A stretch of DNA of 16,440 nucleotides from Casimicrobiaceae bacterium. GTDB lineage: Bacteria > Pseudomonadota > Gammaproteobacteria > Burkholderiales > Casimicrobiaceae. Numbering within the stretch: position 1 is the first letter of the stretch; every line of letters begins with the position of its first letter. The DNA lies in contig CATPAO010000325.1 of NCBI GenBank assembly GCA_955652025.1, forward strand, positions 1-16,440, read 5' to 3'. The translations under genes were made by a program, and so were the position numbers. This document shows, piece by piece, positions 7,676 to 14,740 of the stretch. The notes beneath the pieces were generated by a model that worked only from the letters and a program-made list of their open reading frames with translations, did no database searches and was not told the origin of the DNA.

Positions 7676-8329
7676 ATGACACGCATTATTGCAGGCATGT
7701 TCGCCAATCGTGCCACGGCGTCGGCCGCGGTCGGAGAGTTACGCGGCGCGGGTGTCAAAAAGGGCGACATCGACGCCTTCGTCGTGCCTTCGTCCCGGCG
7801 GCGCCACACATGGCGCTTGGGCAAAGACCCGGAGGGCGATGACGAAGCGGCGGGCCGCGAGATCGGTCCGCTGAAGGGCGCCGCCGTGGGGGGCGCCATC
7901 GGCGCCGTTGCTGGTCTCGTCGCCACGCCGTTAATGGGACCGATGGCGATTGCGGGCGGCATGGCGGCCGGCGCGTATGCCGGATCGCTGGCGGGCGTCA
8001 TGCGTTCGTTGGGCGAACCCGGCGAGCCGGACATGACGCGATCCGTCATCGGCCGCGCCGGTGTCATGGTCGCCGTGCACGTCGGGTTCCAGGAGGACGA
8101 GGACATCGCGTTCGATGTCCTGCGCCACAACGGTGCGCACTCGATCGAATGGGCGGAGGGCGCATGGCGCCACGGGAAATGGACGAGTTTCGATCCGGTC
8201 GCCGCGCCGCAAAGAATCGTGTCGCTCGACCGCAATCGTCCGCCGCGACGCCGCGCGCGTCCGCGCGGGGACGCGCCGTCAACCGCGCCCAACGAATGGC
8301 ATCTTGCTCGCCATCACGGTCATAAATAG
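7676..8329 (+). CDS. Glycine-zipper protein, stress-protein-like N-terminus
   Basis: A 217-residue protein. The first 40 residues ([19 protein letters not shown], then [16 protein letters not shown]) resemble the beta-alpha unit seen in general-stress proteins of the 17M/YflT kind. Residues about 73-115 form a glycine zipper ([18 protein letters not shown], then [14 protein letters not shown]), likely a membrane-inserted hairpin. A second small domain follows (VMVAVHVGF, then [22 protein letters not shown]), which recurs in proteobacterial homologues. The ATG at 7676 fits the start of the N-terminal domain; the open frame upstream overlaps paralog A and is not used. The last 30 or so residues are basic and low in complexity, and their codons overlap the end of the convergent SDR gene by 51 bases. 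The function is unknown; a role in envelope stress is only suggested by the resemblance. Confidence 0.7.
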   Translation: MTRIIAGMFANRATASAAVGELRGAGVKKGDIDAFVVPSSRRRHTWRLGKDPEGDDEAAGREIGPLKGAAVGGAIGAVAGLVATPLMGPMAIAGGMAAGAYAGSLAGVMRSLGEPGEPDMTRSVIGRAGVMVAVHVGFQEDEDIAFDVLRHNGAHSIEWAEGAWRHGKWTSFDPVAAPQRIVSLDRNRPPRRRARPRGDAPSTAPNEWHLARHHGHK

Positions 8330-9037
8330 CACGTTCGCGTCGAGCGGCAGGCTCGCCATGTGCACGATCGCATTGGCGACGTGGGCGACGTCGATCAGCG
8401 GCTCGACCGCGATCTGCCCATTTGCCTGAGGAACGCCGGAGGCCATTCGCGCCGCCAGATCGGTCCCCGCATTGCCGATGTCGATTTGACCACAAGCGAT
8501 GTCGTATTTGCGGCCGTCGAGCGACGCCGACTTGGTCAAACCGGTGACCGCGTGCTTGGTTGCCGTATAGGGCGCCGAATTCGGCCGCGGCGCATGCGCC
8601 GAAATCGAGCCGTTGTTGATGATGCGCCCGCCGCGCGGGTCCTGCGCCTTCATCAGCCTGAAAGCCTCCTGTGTGCACAGGAACATGCCCGTCAGATTGA
8701 TGTCGACGACATTCTTCCATTGCTCGTAGGTCAAGTCTTCGAGCGGTACCGCGGGTGCGCCGACCCCCGCGTTGTTGAAGAGCACGTCGAGACGGCCGAA
8801 CGCGGCCTTCGTTCGCGCGAACAACGCGCGCACCGACGCCGGATCGGCGACGTCGGTCGGCACGGCGAGCGCGTTGGCGCGCATCTCGCCCGCGGCCGCC
8901 GCGGTCTGCTCCAGTGCCTCGCGACGCCGCCCCGCGAGCGTCACGTGGTAGCCATGCCGCAATAGCGCCAGTGCCGCCGCCTTGCCGATGCCGCTGCCGG
9001 CGCCGGTGACGAGCGCGACTTTCGAGGGGGTATCCAT
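8279..9037 (-). CDS. Short-chain dehydrogenase/reductase (SDR)
   Basis: A 252-residue classical SDR with an intact Rossmann fold: cofactor motif TGAGSGIG (residues 11-18), NNAG (88-91), catalytic Ser144, Tyr157 and Lys161 (YTATK), and Asn114 in the DIN motif. Arg37-Arg38 after the second strand (LAGRRRE) suggests a preference for NADP(H), as is usual when basic residues occupy this site. The enzyme should catalyse reversible oxidation of an alcohol to a ketone in the cytoplasm; the substrate cannot be deduced. The ATG at 9037-9035 is preceded on its strand by AGGAAC at a suitable distance. A CCGTTAGAAT element lies 34 bases upstream of the start. The 3' end runs convergently into the glycine-zipper gene, overlapping it by 51 bases; the final residues ([15 protein letters not shown]) look native to this SDR subgroup. 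Confidence 0.92.
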   Translation of the reverse strand: MDTPSKVALVTGAGSGIGKAAALALLRHGYHVTLAGRRREALEQTAAAAGEMRANALAVPTDVADPASVRALFARTKAAFGRLDVLFNNAGVGAPAVPLEDLTYEQWKNVVDINLTGMFLCTQEAFRLMKAQDPRGGRIINNGSISAHAPRPNSAPYTATKHAVTGLTKSASLDGRKYDIACGQIDIGNAGTDLAARMASGVPQANGQIAVEPLIDVAHVANAIVHMASLPLDANVLFMTVMASKMPFVGRG

Positions 9038-9070
9038 GTCGTTGTTCCTGACGGGGCGACGAAGGGGGTC

Positions 9071-9080
9071 ATTCTAACGG
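9071..9080 (-). promoter_or_regulatory. Possible -10 element upstream of the SDR gene (CCGTTAGAAT)
   Basis: On the minus strand CCGTTAGAAT carries the -10-like hexamer TAGAAT, 34 bases upstream of the SDR ATG. It is identical to the 10-mer upstream of the DUF1631 gene. No -35 with 16-18 base spacing is evident, so confidence is low. The remainder of the gap (9081-9236) shows nothing else recognisable. Confidence 0.3.
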
Positions 9081-9236
9081 CTCGTGCGTCCGGCACCGCA
9101 CAAAACGGCGCGTCGAATTTTCGGTTGCGCGATCGGAGTCAATATTGTCGAGTGGCGCAAGACCCGTGGAGATCGATCAACAGCGGAACTTTGCGCTGAT
9201 GCGTTGACGGAGCGACGCGAAGGCGGGAGAGAGAAA

Positions 9237-10042
9237 ATGGCTGGCAAGATCCTTCTGGCGCCGGGTGGGTGCCCGCCACACCTGCAGCGATCGCGTGGTC
9301 CCGTCGGACCTGCAGCCGGCGATGAGCGTCGCGCATCGCGTGGCCGAGGCGCGCGCGCGAATGTCGCTCGCCGCGGCGCCGAAACGATTGAGCGCGGACG
9401 ACATCGTTCGCGCCAAGGTGGCGGTCGTCGTGGGCCGCATGTGGGAGGACGGCCAAAAGCTGCGCTGCCGTTTCTTGGACGGATCCGCGAAGCAGCGCAA
9501 GACGGCCGAAGCCAAGGCGCATGCGTAGGAGGAATTCGCGAACATCCGGCTTGCGTTCACGAGCGACAAAGACGCCGGATCTCGTTCGCGTTCGACCACG
9601 GGTCGTGGTCGGCAGTGGGGGCACCGATTGCCTGGTCGCGTCGTACTTTCCCAAGCACCGGCCGACGATGAACTTCGGCTGGTTGAAGGACGATACGTCG
9701 GAGCGCGATATCAGCGCGGTCGTGCATAAGCTCGGCCACGCGCACGGCTTCCACGAGCACCAGCGCCCCAAGGAGCACCTGCACTGGAACAAGGCGGCCG
9801 TCTACAAAGCCTTCTCCGGTGCGCCCAACTACGGATCGAAGGCGGACATCGACGACAACATCCTGAAGAAATATTCCCCGAAAGGAATCGCCGCGTCAGC
9901 GTTCGACATCGACTCGATCATGCTCTACCAGTTCGACGCGAGCCTGTTTGCCGACCACAAGGCGACGCCGGAAAATCACTCGTTCTCCAAGGAAGACAAG
10001 GTGTTCATTCGCACGATGTACCCGCGACGGCCCGGCGTCAAA
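9237..10042 (+). pseudogene. Decayed astacin-like zinc metallopeptidase
   Basis: The remains of a metzincin peptidase of the astacin type are spread over three frames. A strong GGGAGAGAG precedes ATG 9237, but the frame shifts within about 30 bases to HTCSDRVVPSDLQPA. That frame meets TAG at 9526-9528 where the family has Trp (AHA-stop-EEFANIRLAFTSDKDA). It shifts near 9576 to RISFAFDHGSWSAVG, and shifts again in a G run at 9617-9621 to GTDCLVASYFPKHRPTMNFGW. The zinc site reads HKLGHAHGFHEHQRP: the catalytic Glu of HExxHxxGxxH is Lys (codon 9727-9729) and one residue is missing before the third His. The Met-turn SIMLYQF is preserved near 9916. The original end was probably shortly after MYP (10016-10024); the end given is approximate, since the frame now runs on into the antisense of the next gene. 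Confidence 0.8.
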
Positions 10043-10109
10043 ACTCGACCTGTCTCACGGCTTGATCGGATACACCCGGCGCAGGACAGAGGCGGCGGCG
10101 CCCAGCCGC

Positions 10110-10538
10110 TTAAAAGCAAAAACTGCCGAACCCGTGATGGAAGGAGCGGCCTGCGCAGACGGAGAGACCCCAGAAAATGGGGGCAGGCGCGCTGTAGTAA
10201 GGCGCGTAGTACGGCGGCGGGTAATAGGCGTAAGGCCTCGCGGGATACGGCGCCGGCGTCACGACGAGTCGCTCGGGCGGCGGCGGCGCGAGTCCGGCAG
10301 CCTGTTGCGCGAGTTGCCATTCGCGCCATTGCAGCAGCCGCTCGGCTTCGTCGGGTGTGATCTCGCCGCGTGCGACGCGTTGCTCCGTGTCGCGGCGGTA
10401 TTGGTCGATCTCTTGCTGCACCTGCCGCGATTGGTCCGGCGTCAACGCGGGCAGCGGTGGCGTCTCCACCTGCGCGCCGGCGACGCAAGGCAGCGCCAGC
10501 AGGCCAGCCAGTGCGAGGGTCAATGCGAGTCTGGGCAT
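10110..10538 (-). CDS. Small exported Pro/Tyr-rich protein
   Basis: A 142-residue protein. Residues 1-22 form a signal peptide (MPRLALTLALAGLLALPCVA, cleavage likely after GA); the Cys at 18 is preceded by Pro, so a lipobox is unlikely. Residues about 30-75 form a charged helix (LTPDQSRQVQQEIDQYRRD, then EITPDEAERLLQWREWQLAQQ). The C-terminal third is rich in Pro and Tyr (PYAYYPPPYYAPYYSAP) and ends in a Gly/His/Phe/Cys segment. The start at 10538 is supported by AAGGAAC 8 bases upstream and by the signal peptide; the open frame further upstream lies antisense to the DUF1326 gene. I do not recognise a named family. It is probably periplasmic or attached to the outer membrane. After the stop a GC-rich inverted repeat (about 10094-10108) exists but lacks a T run. 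Confidence 0.7.
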   Translation of the reverse strand: MPRLALTLALAGLLALPCVAGAQVETPPLPALTPDQSRQVQQEIDQYRRDTEQRVARGEITPDEAERLLQWREWQLAQQAAGLAPPPPERLVVTPAPYPARPYAYYPPPYYAPYYSAPAPIFWGLSVCAGRSFHHGFGSFCF

Positions 10539-10673
10539 GGGTCGTTCCTTGAAATGTCGTGCGGCTTTGACCGGCGGAGACGTTACTGGGTTCGTCAAGC
10601 GGGCTCCGGTGCGATCGCCCGGCCGGCGAATCTGCGGCATCATTATGGCGCTTGCCATCACAGCGAGGAATTC

Positions 10674-11318
10674 ATGACGGCCACTCCATGGTTCATCAAG
10701 GGCAAAGAATTTGGCAATTGCAATTGCTCGTATGGCTGCCCCTGCCAGTTCAACGCGCTGCCGACACAAGGGTTCTGCGAAGCAGCCGTGGGATTTCAGA
10801 TCGACGAGGGCCGGTTCGGCGAAATCCGGCTCGACGGTCTGCGGACCGCCGCGGTATACAAATGGCCGGGACCCGTGCATCTCGGCGGCGGCGCGATGCA
10901 GTTGATCGTCGACGAGCGCGCCGACGCGGCGCAACGCAACGCGCTTGTCCGCATCATGAGTGGTGAGGACACCAACCAGGGCGCGACGATGTGGTGGGTG
11001 TTCACCGCGATGTGTTCGCTCCGCCATCCGCCTTTGTATCGGCCCATCCAGTTCGAAGTCGACGTGGACGCGCGCCGCGCACGCCTCGTCGTCCCGGGAC
11101 TGGTCGAGTCCCAGGGCGAGCCGATCCGCAATCCCGTCACGGGCGCCGAGCATCGCGCGCGGATCGATTTGCCGAATGGCTTCGAGTACGAGATGGCTGA
11201 AATCGGCAGCGGCAATACCCGTGCGACCGGGGCGATATCGCTGGACCTGGACCACACCTACGGGCAATTCGCGAACATTCACTTGAGCCATCAAGGGGTT
11301 GTGCGCGGTTCGGCCTGA
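10674..11318 (+). CDS. DUF1326 domain protein
   Basis: A 214-residue protein that is almost entirely a DUF1326 domain. The N-terminal cysteine cluster is characteristic: Cys16, Cys18, Cys22 and Cys24 in GNCNCSYGCPCQFNALP, plus Cys35. Further family features are the KWPGPVHLGGGAMQLIVDE strand pair and the C-terminal segment ending in FANIHLSHQG. The cysteines suggest metal binding, but the biochemical role is not established. ATG 10674 is preceded by GAGGAA at 10665-10670. In many genomes the family sits next to a DUF2182 metal-binding membrane protein; none is found here, and the next gene downstream is the second zinc-ribbon protein about 180 bases away. No signal peptide is seen, so it is probably cytoplasmic. 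Confidence 0.88.
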   Translation: MTATPWFIKGKEFGNCNCSYGCPCQFNALPTQGFCEAAVGFQIDEGRFGEIRLDGLRTAAVYKWPGPVHLGGGAMQLIVDERADAAQRNALVRIMSGEDTNQGATMWWVFTAMCSLRHPPLYRPIQFEVDVDARRARLVVPGLVESQGEPIRNPVTGAEHRARIDLPNGFEYEMAEIGSGNTRATGAISLDLDHTYGQFANIHLSHQGVVRGSA

Positions 11319-11358
11319 AGTTTCGGGGTCGTCTGCAGCATTTTTGGACCCGCTTCAG
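11315..11358 (+). terminator. Imperfect inverted repeat at the end of the DUF1326 gene
   Basis: CTGAAG at 11315-11320 (overlapping the TGA stop) pairs with CTTCAG at 11353-11358, and GGGTC at 11326-11330 pairs with GACCC at 11347-11351, leaving an asymmetric internal loop and a 16-base apical loop containing five T residues. There is no T run after the stem, so an intrinsic terminator is uncertain; it could instead protect the 3' end of the transcript. Confidence 0.3.
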
Positions 11359-11388
11359 CCCCCGTCGGCATGGCATGACGCTTGCTGC

Positions 11389-11419
11389 TTGACGGCGGCC
11401 AGGCGTACCGACGTACAAT
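11389..11419 (+). promoter_or_regulatory. Sigma-70-like promoter upstream of zinc-ribbon paralog B
   Basis: TTGACG (11389-11394) and TACAAT (11414-11419) each match the sigma-70 -35 and -10 consensus at five of six positions, with a 19-base spacer, which is slightly long. Transcription would start near 11426 and give a leader of about 75 bases before ATG 11500. It is the best-looking promoter in the window. Confidence 0.5.
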
Positions 11420-11499
11420 GACATCGTCATAAGTGCCAAGGAGCGGGTGGGCCGCGCCGGGGCACGTTCCTGGCACCTTCCGGGGCGGACGAAAACGCG

Positions 11500-12315
11500 A
11501 TGAAGTGCATGATTTGTGGCAGGGGAACGCTGCCCGGCGCCAAGCTGTGCTTGCCTTGCCGCTCGGCGCTGCGCCGGGCGCGGGACGACACTGTGTCCGA
11601 GCTGTTGCCTTTGCCGCGCCGGCGCGACGCGCTCGCCTACCAGCATGCGCACACCGTGACAGGCACGCCGCCGCGGACATCGGCCGCCCCGAGGGAGAAA
11701 AAAGCACGCATCGCAAAACGAGTCCCGGCGCCGGCGCGATCCTTGCCGTACAGCGGATGGCAACTGGCGGGGCTGGCGATGACCGTGCTGGTCCTGGCCA
11801 TTCTCGGCGGAAGGGCGGCGCGGCAATCGCACGATTCCCTTGCGGATATACGGGATCCGCGACCCTCGGTCGCACCCGTCGTCGAAACGCGCGTCTCGCC
11901 AACGGCGCTTGCCGCCGAGGCACGCGACAGCGCGACACTTTCCGTGTTGCCGGCGCCGGTCGAAGCGTCGCCGCAGGCCGACCCGGTCCCACCCGAAATC
12001 GCGCGTAAGGAACGCGCCAAACCGGTAAGGGCGCGCGTTGCTGTGGCGCGTCCGACGCCGGTCGCCGACACGGTCACCGCGTTCGGGCCGCCGATCGAAG
12101 ACGCAGCGAGCGCTGTCCCGGTAGCCAAGCCGGACGTTGCAAGCGCGCCGGCGGATCGCTGGCAGCTCTTGTCAGCCAGGCTGTCGGGGTGCGCCGGCGG
12201 CAACTTTTTCGCGCGCGTCGCCTGCGAGCACGCCGCGCGGGCGCAGTATTGCGAAGGGTATTGGGGACAAGTCGCGCAATGTCCGACCGGTATCGCGAAC
12301 GAGCACGGACAGTAG
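11500..12315 (+). CDS. Zinc-ribbon membrane protein with C-terminal four-cysteine domain (paralog B)
   Basis: A 271-residue protein built like the one at 6652-7515. The zinc ribbon has C3, C6, C17 and C20 at the same residue numbers. A basic linker leads to one membrane helix at about 87-104, followed by an Ala/Pro/Val-rich linker. The terminal domain starts at DRW (residue 219), with Cys231, Cys242, Cys251 and Cys261 and the motif GYWGQVAQCP. Over the first 50 positions of that domain the two proteins share 22 identities without a gap, and the ribbons share 11 of 24; the linkers are not alignable. The likely topology is ribbon in the cytoplasm and four-cysteine domain in the periplasm. No Shine-Dalgarno is obvious, but a good promoter lies at 11389-11419. 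It converges on the DUF2652 gene with a gap of 40 bases. The function is unknown. Confidence 0.85.
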   Translation: MKCMICGRGTLPGAKLCLPCRSALRRARDDTVSELLPLPRRRDALAYQHAHTVTGTPPRTSAAPREKKARIAKRVPAPARSLPYSGWQLAGLAMTVLVLAILGGRAARQSHDSLADIRDPRPSVAPVVETRVSPTALAAEARDSATLSVLPAPVEASPQADPVPPEIARKERAKPVRARVAVARPTPVADTVTAFGPPIEDAASAVPVAKPDVASAPADRWQLLSARLSGCAGGNFFARVACEHAARAQYCEGYWGQVAQCPTGIANEHGQ

Positions 12316-12355
12316 TCGAAGCGCGCGCGAGGCCCGGTCCGCGGCCGCCGTGGCG

Positions 12356-13081
12356 TTACGGCGCATCGGGGACGTTGCGAAAGCCGGCGCAGGCTTTTTT
12401 TATGCCCAGCATGTAAGGCATCGTTCGGAATATGAGCTTCACGTGCCTCGAGACGCGCGCCAGCATCGGCTGCTTGCGCGCCGGCGGCAGCGCCTCGCTG
12501 CAGTGATGTAGATCCACGTAGAAGGCCTCGGCGGGTCCGAGATCGTCCATCATGAGATCGAGCGCCGACGCGCGTTCGCGCAGCGGCGAGTCCCAGGTTT
12601 CGTACACCGGCCGCGTCACCAGCAGGTATTCGGGCAGCGGCACGTCGTTCTTCAGCATGCGATGAACGAGAATCACGTCGATGCCCGCCAGCTCCGTCAG
12701 CTGCTTCACCTTCTGCACGGCGACCTCGCCGAAGTGGCCGACCAGCTTGATCTTCAGATCGCCGGCTTGCTGGCATCCGCCGCAAACGCAGAGCGTGTTC
12801 GTCCGCAAATCCGCGATTCGCGAATGAAAGGCGCGGTGGATCGCGGCCGCCTTTTCGGCGACGAGTGCGGGATCGAGCTTGGTTGCGCCGGGCAGATAGA
12901 AAAACGCGGCATCGCCTTCGAGTTTGGCGAGCTTGAGCGCCGGCGATGCGGCGTCGATCACCGCTTCGAGCAGTTTGGCGACGATGTCCTGCGCGTGCAC
13001 GAGGCTCATGAAATGCAGCTTCATGAACTTTGTGTAGCCAGCGATGTCGGCAATGAGAAGCAGCGTGGATTGGACGGCCAT
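12356..13081 (-). CDS. DUF2652 protein, class III nucleotide-cyclase-like
   Basis: A 241-residue protein. Residues 6-20 (TLLLIADIAGYTKFM) and 50-62 (KLAKLEGDAAFFY) match the two metal-binding strands of class III adenylate/guanylate cyclases, with Asp12 and Asp57 in the metal positions. Between them and the C-terminal half lies a Cys cluster C98-x-C100-x2-C103 followed by LKIKLVGHFG. Near residues 134-143 (IDVILVHRML) the cyclase-type transition-state Arg may be kept (Arg141), but the usual Asn position appears to be Ile. The arrangement is that of DUF2652, whose activity is not known to me. The ATG at 13081 has AAGG a few bases upstream and begins directly at the first strand; the frame is open further upstream but without family resemblance. 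A weak promoter-like pair (TATGCT at 13129-13124, GTTACA at 13153-13148) lies ahead of it. Confidence 0.8.
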   Translation of the reverse strand: MAVQSTLLLIADIAGYTKFMKLHFMSLVHAQDIVAKLLEAVIDAASPALKLAKLEGDAAFFYLPGATKLDPALVAEKAAAIHRAFHSRIADLRTNTLCVCGGCQQAGDLKIKLVGHFGEVAVQKVKQLTELAGIDVILVHRMLKNDVPLPEYLLVTRPVYETWDSPLRERASALDLMMDDLGPAEAFYVDLHHCSEALPPARKQPMLARVSRHVKLIFRTMPYMLGIKKACAGFRNVPDAP

Positions 13082-13272
13082 GGATGCCTTACGAGTCGGT
13101 GCGTCCCGCGGATGCGAGCCCCCAGCATAGTCGATCGGGTGGCCAGATGTAACCGGCGGGTCGGCGAGACGCCGCGGCGCGCAATCTCGACCGCGGACGC
13201 CGGGGTCAAGGAGGTCTAAGCTACCGTACCCTGCGCGAATCGCGCTGCGGCACTGTGGAGCGAGACTCGTCA

Positions 13273-14244
13273 ATGACAGCACATCGCATTCGATCCTGGC
13301 GTTCCGCGTCGGCAGCAGGATTTCTCGCTTGGGGTGTCGTCGCAGGCGCAGCGCCCGCGTATTTCAACGTCGCGCCAGGCGCCGGTCCGCACGATGTCGC
13401 CGCGGCGCCGACGGCCGGCGGTCCCGTTTACTACACGGCGCAGCGCACCGGCAAGCTCGGCATCCTCGATCCGCGGAACGGGCATTACGAGGAGGTCCCG
13501 CTCGGCCGCGGCTCGGCGCCGCATGGCGTCGTCGTCGGTCCCGACGGCGCGCCGTGGGTCACCGACGGCGGCCAGAACGCCATCGTGCGCGTCGATCCGA
13601 AAACGCACGACGTGCGCAAATGGCCGCTGCCGAAAGACACCAGCGACACGAATCTCAACACGCTCACGTTCGATCGCACGGGCCGTGTGTGGTTTACCGG
13701 CCAGAGTGGATATTACGGCCGGCTCGATCCGGCGAGCGGTGACATGAAAGTCTGGAACGCGCCGCGCGGCCGCGGTCCGTACGGCATCACCACCACACCG
13801 GGCGGCGACGTCTACTACGCGTCGCTGGCCGGCAATCACATCGCGCGAATCGATCTCGACAGCGGGCAGGCGCAAGTGATCGAACCACCGACCAAGGATC
13901 AAGGTGCGCGACGCATCTGGTCGGACTCGAAAGGTCGGCTGTGGGTTAGCTACTGGAACACGGGCCAGGTCGGCATGTTCGACCCGGCCGCCCAATCGTG
14001 GCGCGAATGGAAGTTGCCGGGGAATGCGCACGCGTACTCCGTCTGGGTCGACGACCGTGACAAAGTTTGGCTCACCGAATGGAGCACCAACGCGATCGTG
14101 CGCTTCGATCCGGTCACCGAAAAATTCGACAGCTTTCCGTCGAACCGCGACAACGCCAACGTGCGCCAGATGCAGGGTCGCGCGGGCGAGGCGTGGGGCG
14201 CGGAATCGGGCTCCGACCGGCTGGTGATGATTCCGGCGCCGTAG
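13273..14244 (+). CDS. Secreted streptogramin-lyase-like (Vgb family) beta-propeller protein
   Basis: A 323-residue protein with an N-terminal signal peptide (residues 1 to about 28, ending GVVAGAAPA) and repeated propeller blades of the virginiamycin B lyase type: GPHDVAAAP, then APHGVVVGPDGAPWVTD, then IVRVDPKTHDVRKWPLP, GPYGITTTPGGDVYYASL, and WVDDRDKVWLTEW with AIVRFDPVTEKFDSFP. The DP-T and W-T repeats mark roughly six blades. Family members include antibiotic-cleaving lyases, but most chromosomal relatives are of unknown function and often exported, so resistance should not be assumed. ATG 13273 is chosen because it gives a normal signal peptide; GTG 13255 in frame is an alternative. 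TGGAG at 13256-13260 is a weak Shine-Dalgarno. The stop is 25 bases before the iron-sulfur subunit of the molybdenum hydroxylase, which suggests shared transcription. Confidence 0.8.
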   Translation: MTAHRIRSWRSASAAGFLAWGVVAGAAPAYFNVAPGAGPHDVAAAPTAGGPVYYTAQRTGKLGILDPRNGHYEEVPLGRGSAPHGVVVGPDGAPWVTDGGQNAIVRVDPKTHDVRKWPLPKDTSDTNLNTLTFDRTGRVWFTGQSGYYGRLDPASGDMKVWNAPRGRGPYGITTTPGGDVYYASLAGNHIARIDLDSGQAQVIEPPTKDQGARRIWSDSKGRLWVSYWNTGQVGMFDPAAQSWREWKLPGNAHAYSVWVDDRDKVWLTEWSTNAIVRFDPVTEKFDSFPSNRDNANVRQMQGRAGEAWGAESGSDRLVMIPAP

Positions 14245-14269
14245 CGTCGTTCGCGCGAGGAGGCCCGCG

Positions 14270-14740
14270 ATGCCGAGCTTCGAGTTGCATGTCAACGGCG
14301 AGATCAAATCTGTCAGTGTGCGAGATCCCGACGAGCCGCTGTTGTACGTGCTGCGCAATCGACTGAGGCTCACCGGCGCGAAATTCGGCTGCGGGCTCGC
14401 GCAATGCGGCGCTTGCACCGTGCACGTCGACGGCGAAGCGGTGCGCTCCTGCACGCTGCCGGTGTCGCAAGTCGGTGCGCGCAAGATCACGACGATCGAA
14501 GGTCTCGGCACACCCGAAAAGCCGCACCCGGTGCAGGCGGCATTCATTGCCGAGCAAGCGGCGCAGTGCGGCTATTGTGCCAGCGGCATGGTGATGACCT
14601 CCGCCGCGCTCCTTGCCAAAAAACCCGACGCGACACTCGATGACGCGAAGGCGGCGCTCGCCGGCAACCTGTGCCGCTGCGGAACCCATCAGCGAATCCT
14701 GCACGCGGTGATGCGCGTGGCGAAACGGCGGATGGCGTGA
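14270..14740 (+). CDS. (2Fe-2S) subunit of a molybdenum hydroxylase (IorA/NicA type)
   Basis: A 156-residue protein of the xanthine-oxidase-type small subunit family. The plant-type ferredoxin domain carries Cys41, Cys46, Cys49 and Cys61 (CGLAQCGACTVHVDG, then RSC). The second, helical cluster domain carries Cys100, Cys103, Cys135 and Cys137 (CGYCASGM and CRCGTH). All eight ligands are present. It transfers electrons from the molybdenum centre of the large subunit to an external acceptor. The length fits stand-alone IorA- or NicA-type subunits (about 150-160). A strong GAGGAGG lies 6 bases before ATG 14270. The stop overlaps the GTG start of the large subunit. It has no signal peptide, so it is probably exported folded together with the Tat-bearing partner. 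Confidence 0.92.
   Translation: MPSFELHVNGEIKSVSVRDPDEPLLYVLRNRLRLTGAKFGCGLAQCGACTVHVDGEAVRSCTLPVSQVGARKITTIEGLGTPEKPHPVQAAFIAEQAAQCGYCASGMVMTSAALLAKKPDATLDDAKAALAGNLCRCGTHQRILHAVMRVAKRRMA

Noticed and set aside
10043..10360. Continuation of the metallopeptidase frame beyond MYP
   Set aside because: The translation becomes Arg-rich without resemblance to peptidase tails and lies opposite the signal-peptide protein at 10110-10538; probably readthrough after loss of the native stop.
13208..13215. Perfect Shine-Dalgarno-like AAGGAGGT
   Set aside because: No ATG, GTG or TTG start lies 5-12 bases downstream in a credible frame; the next gene starts at 13273, too far to use it.
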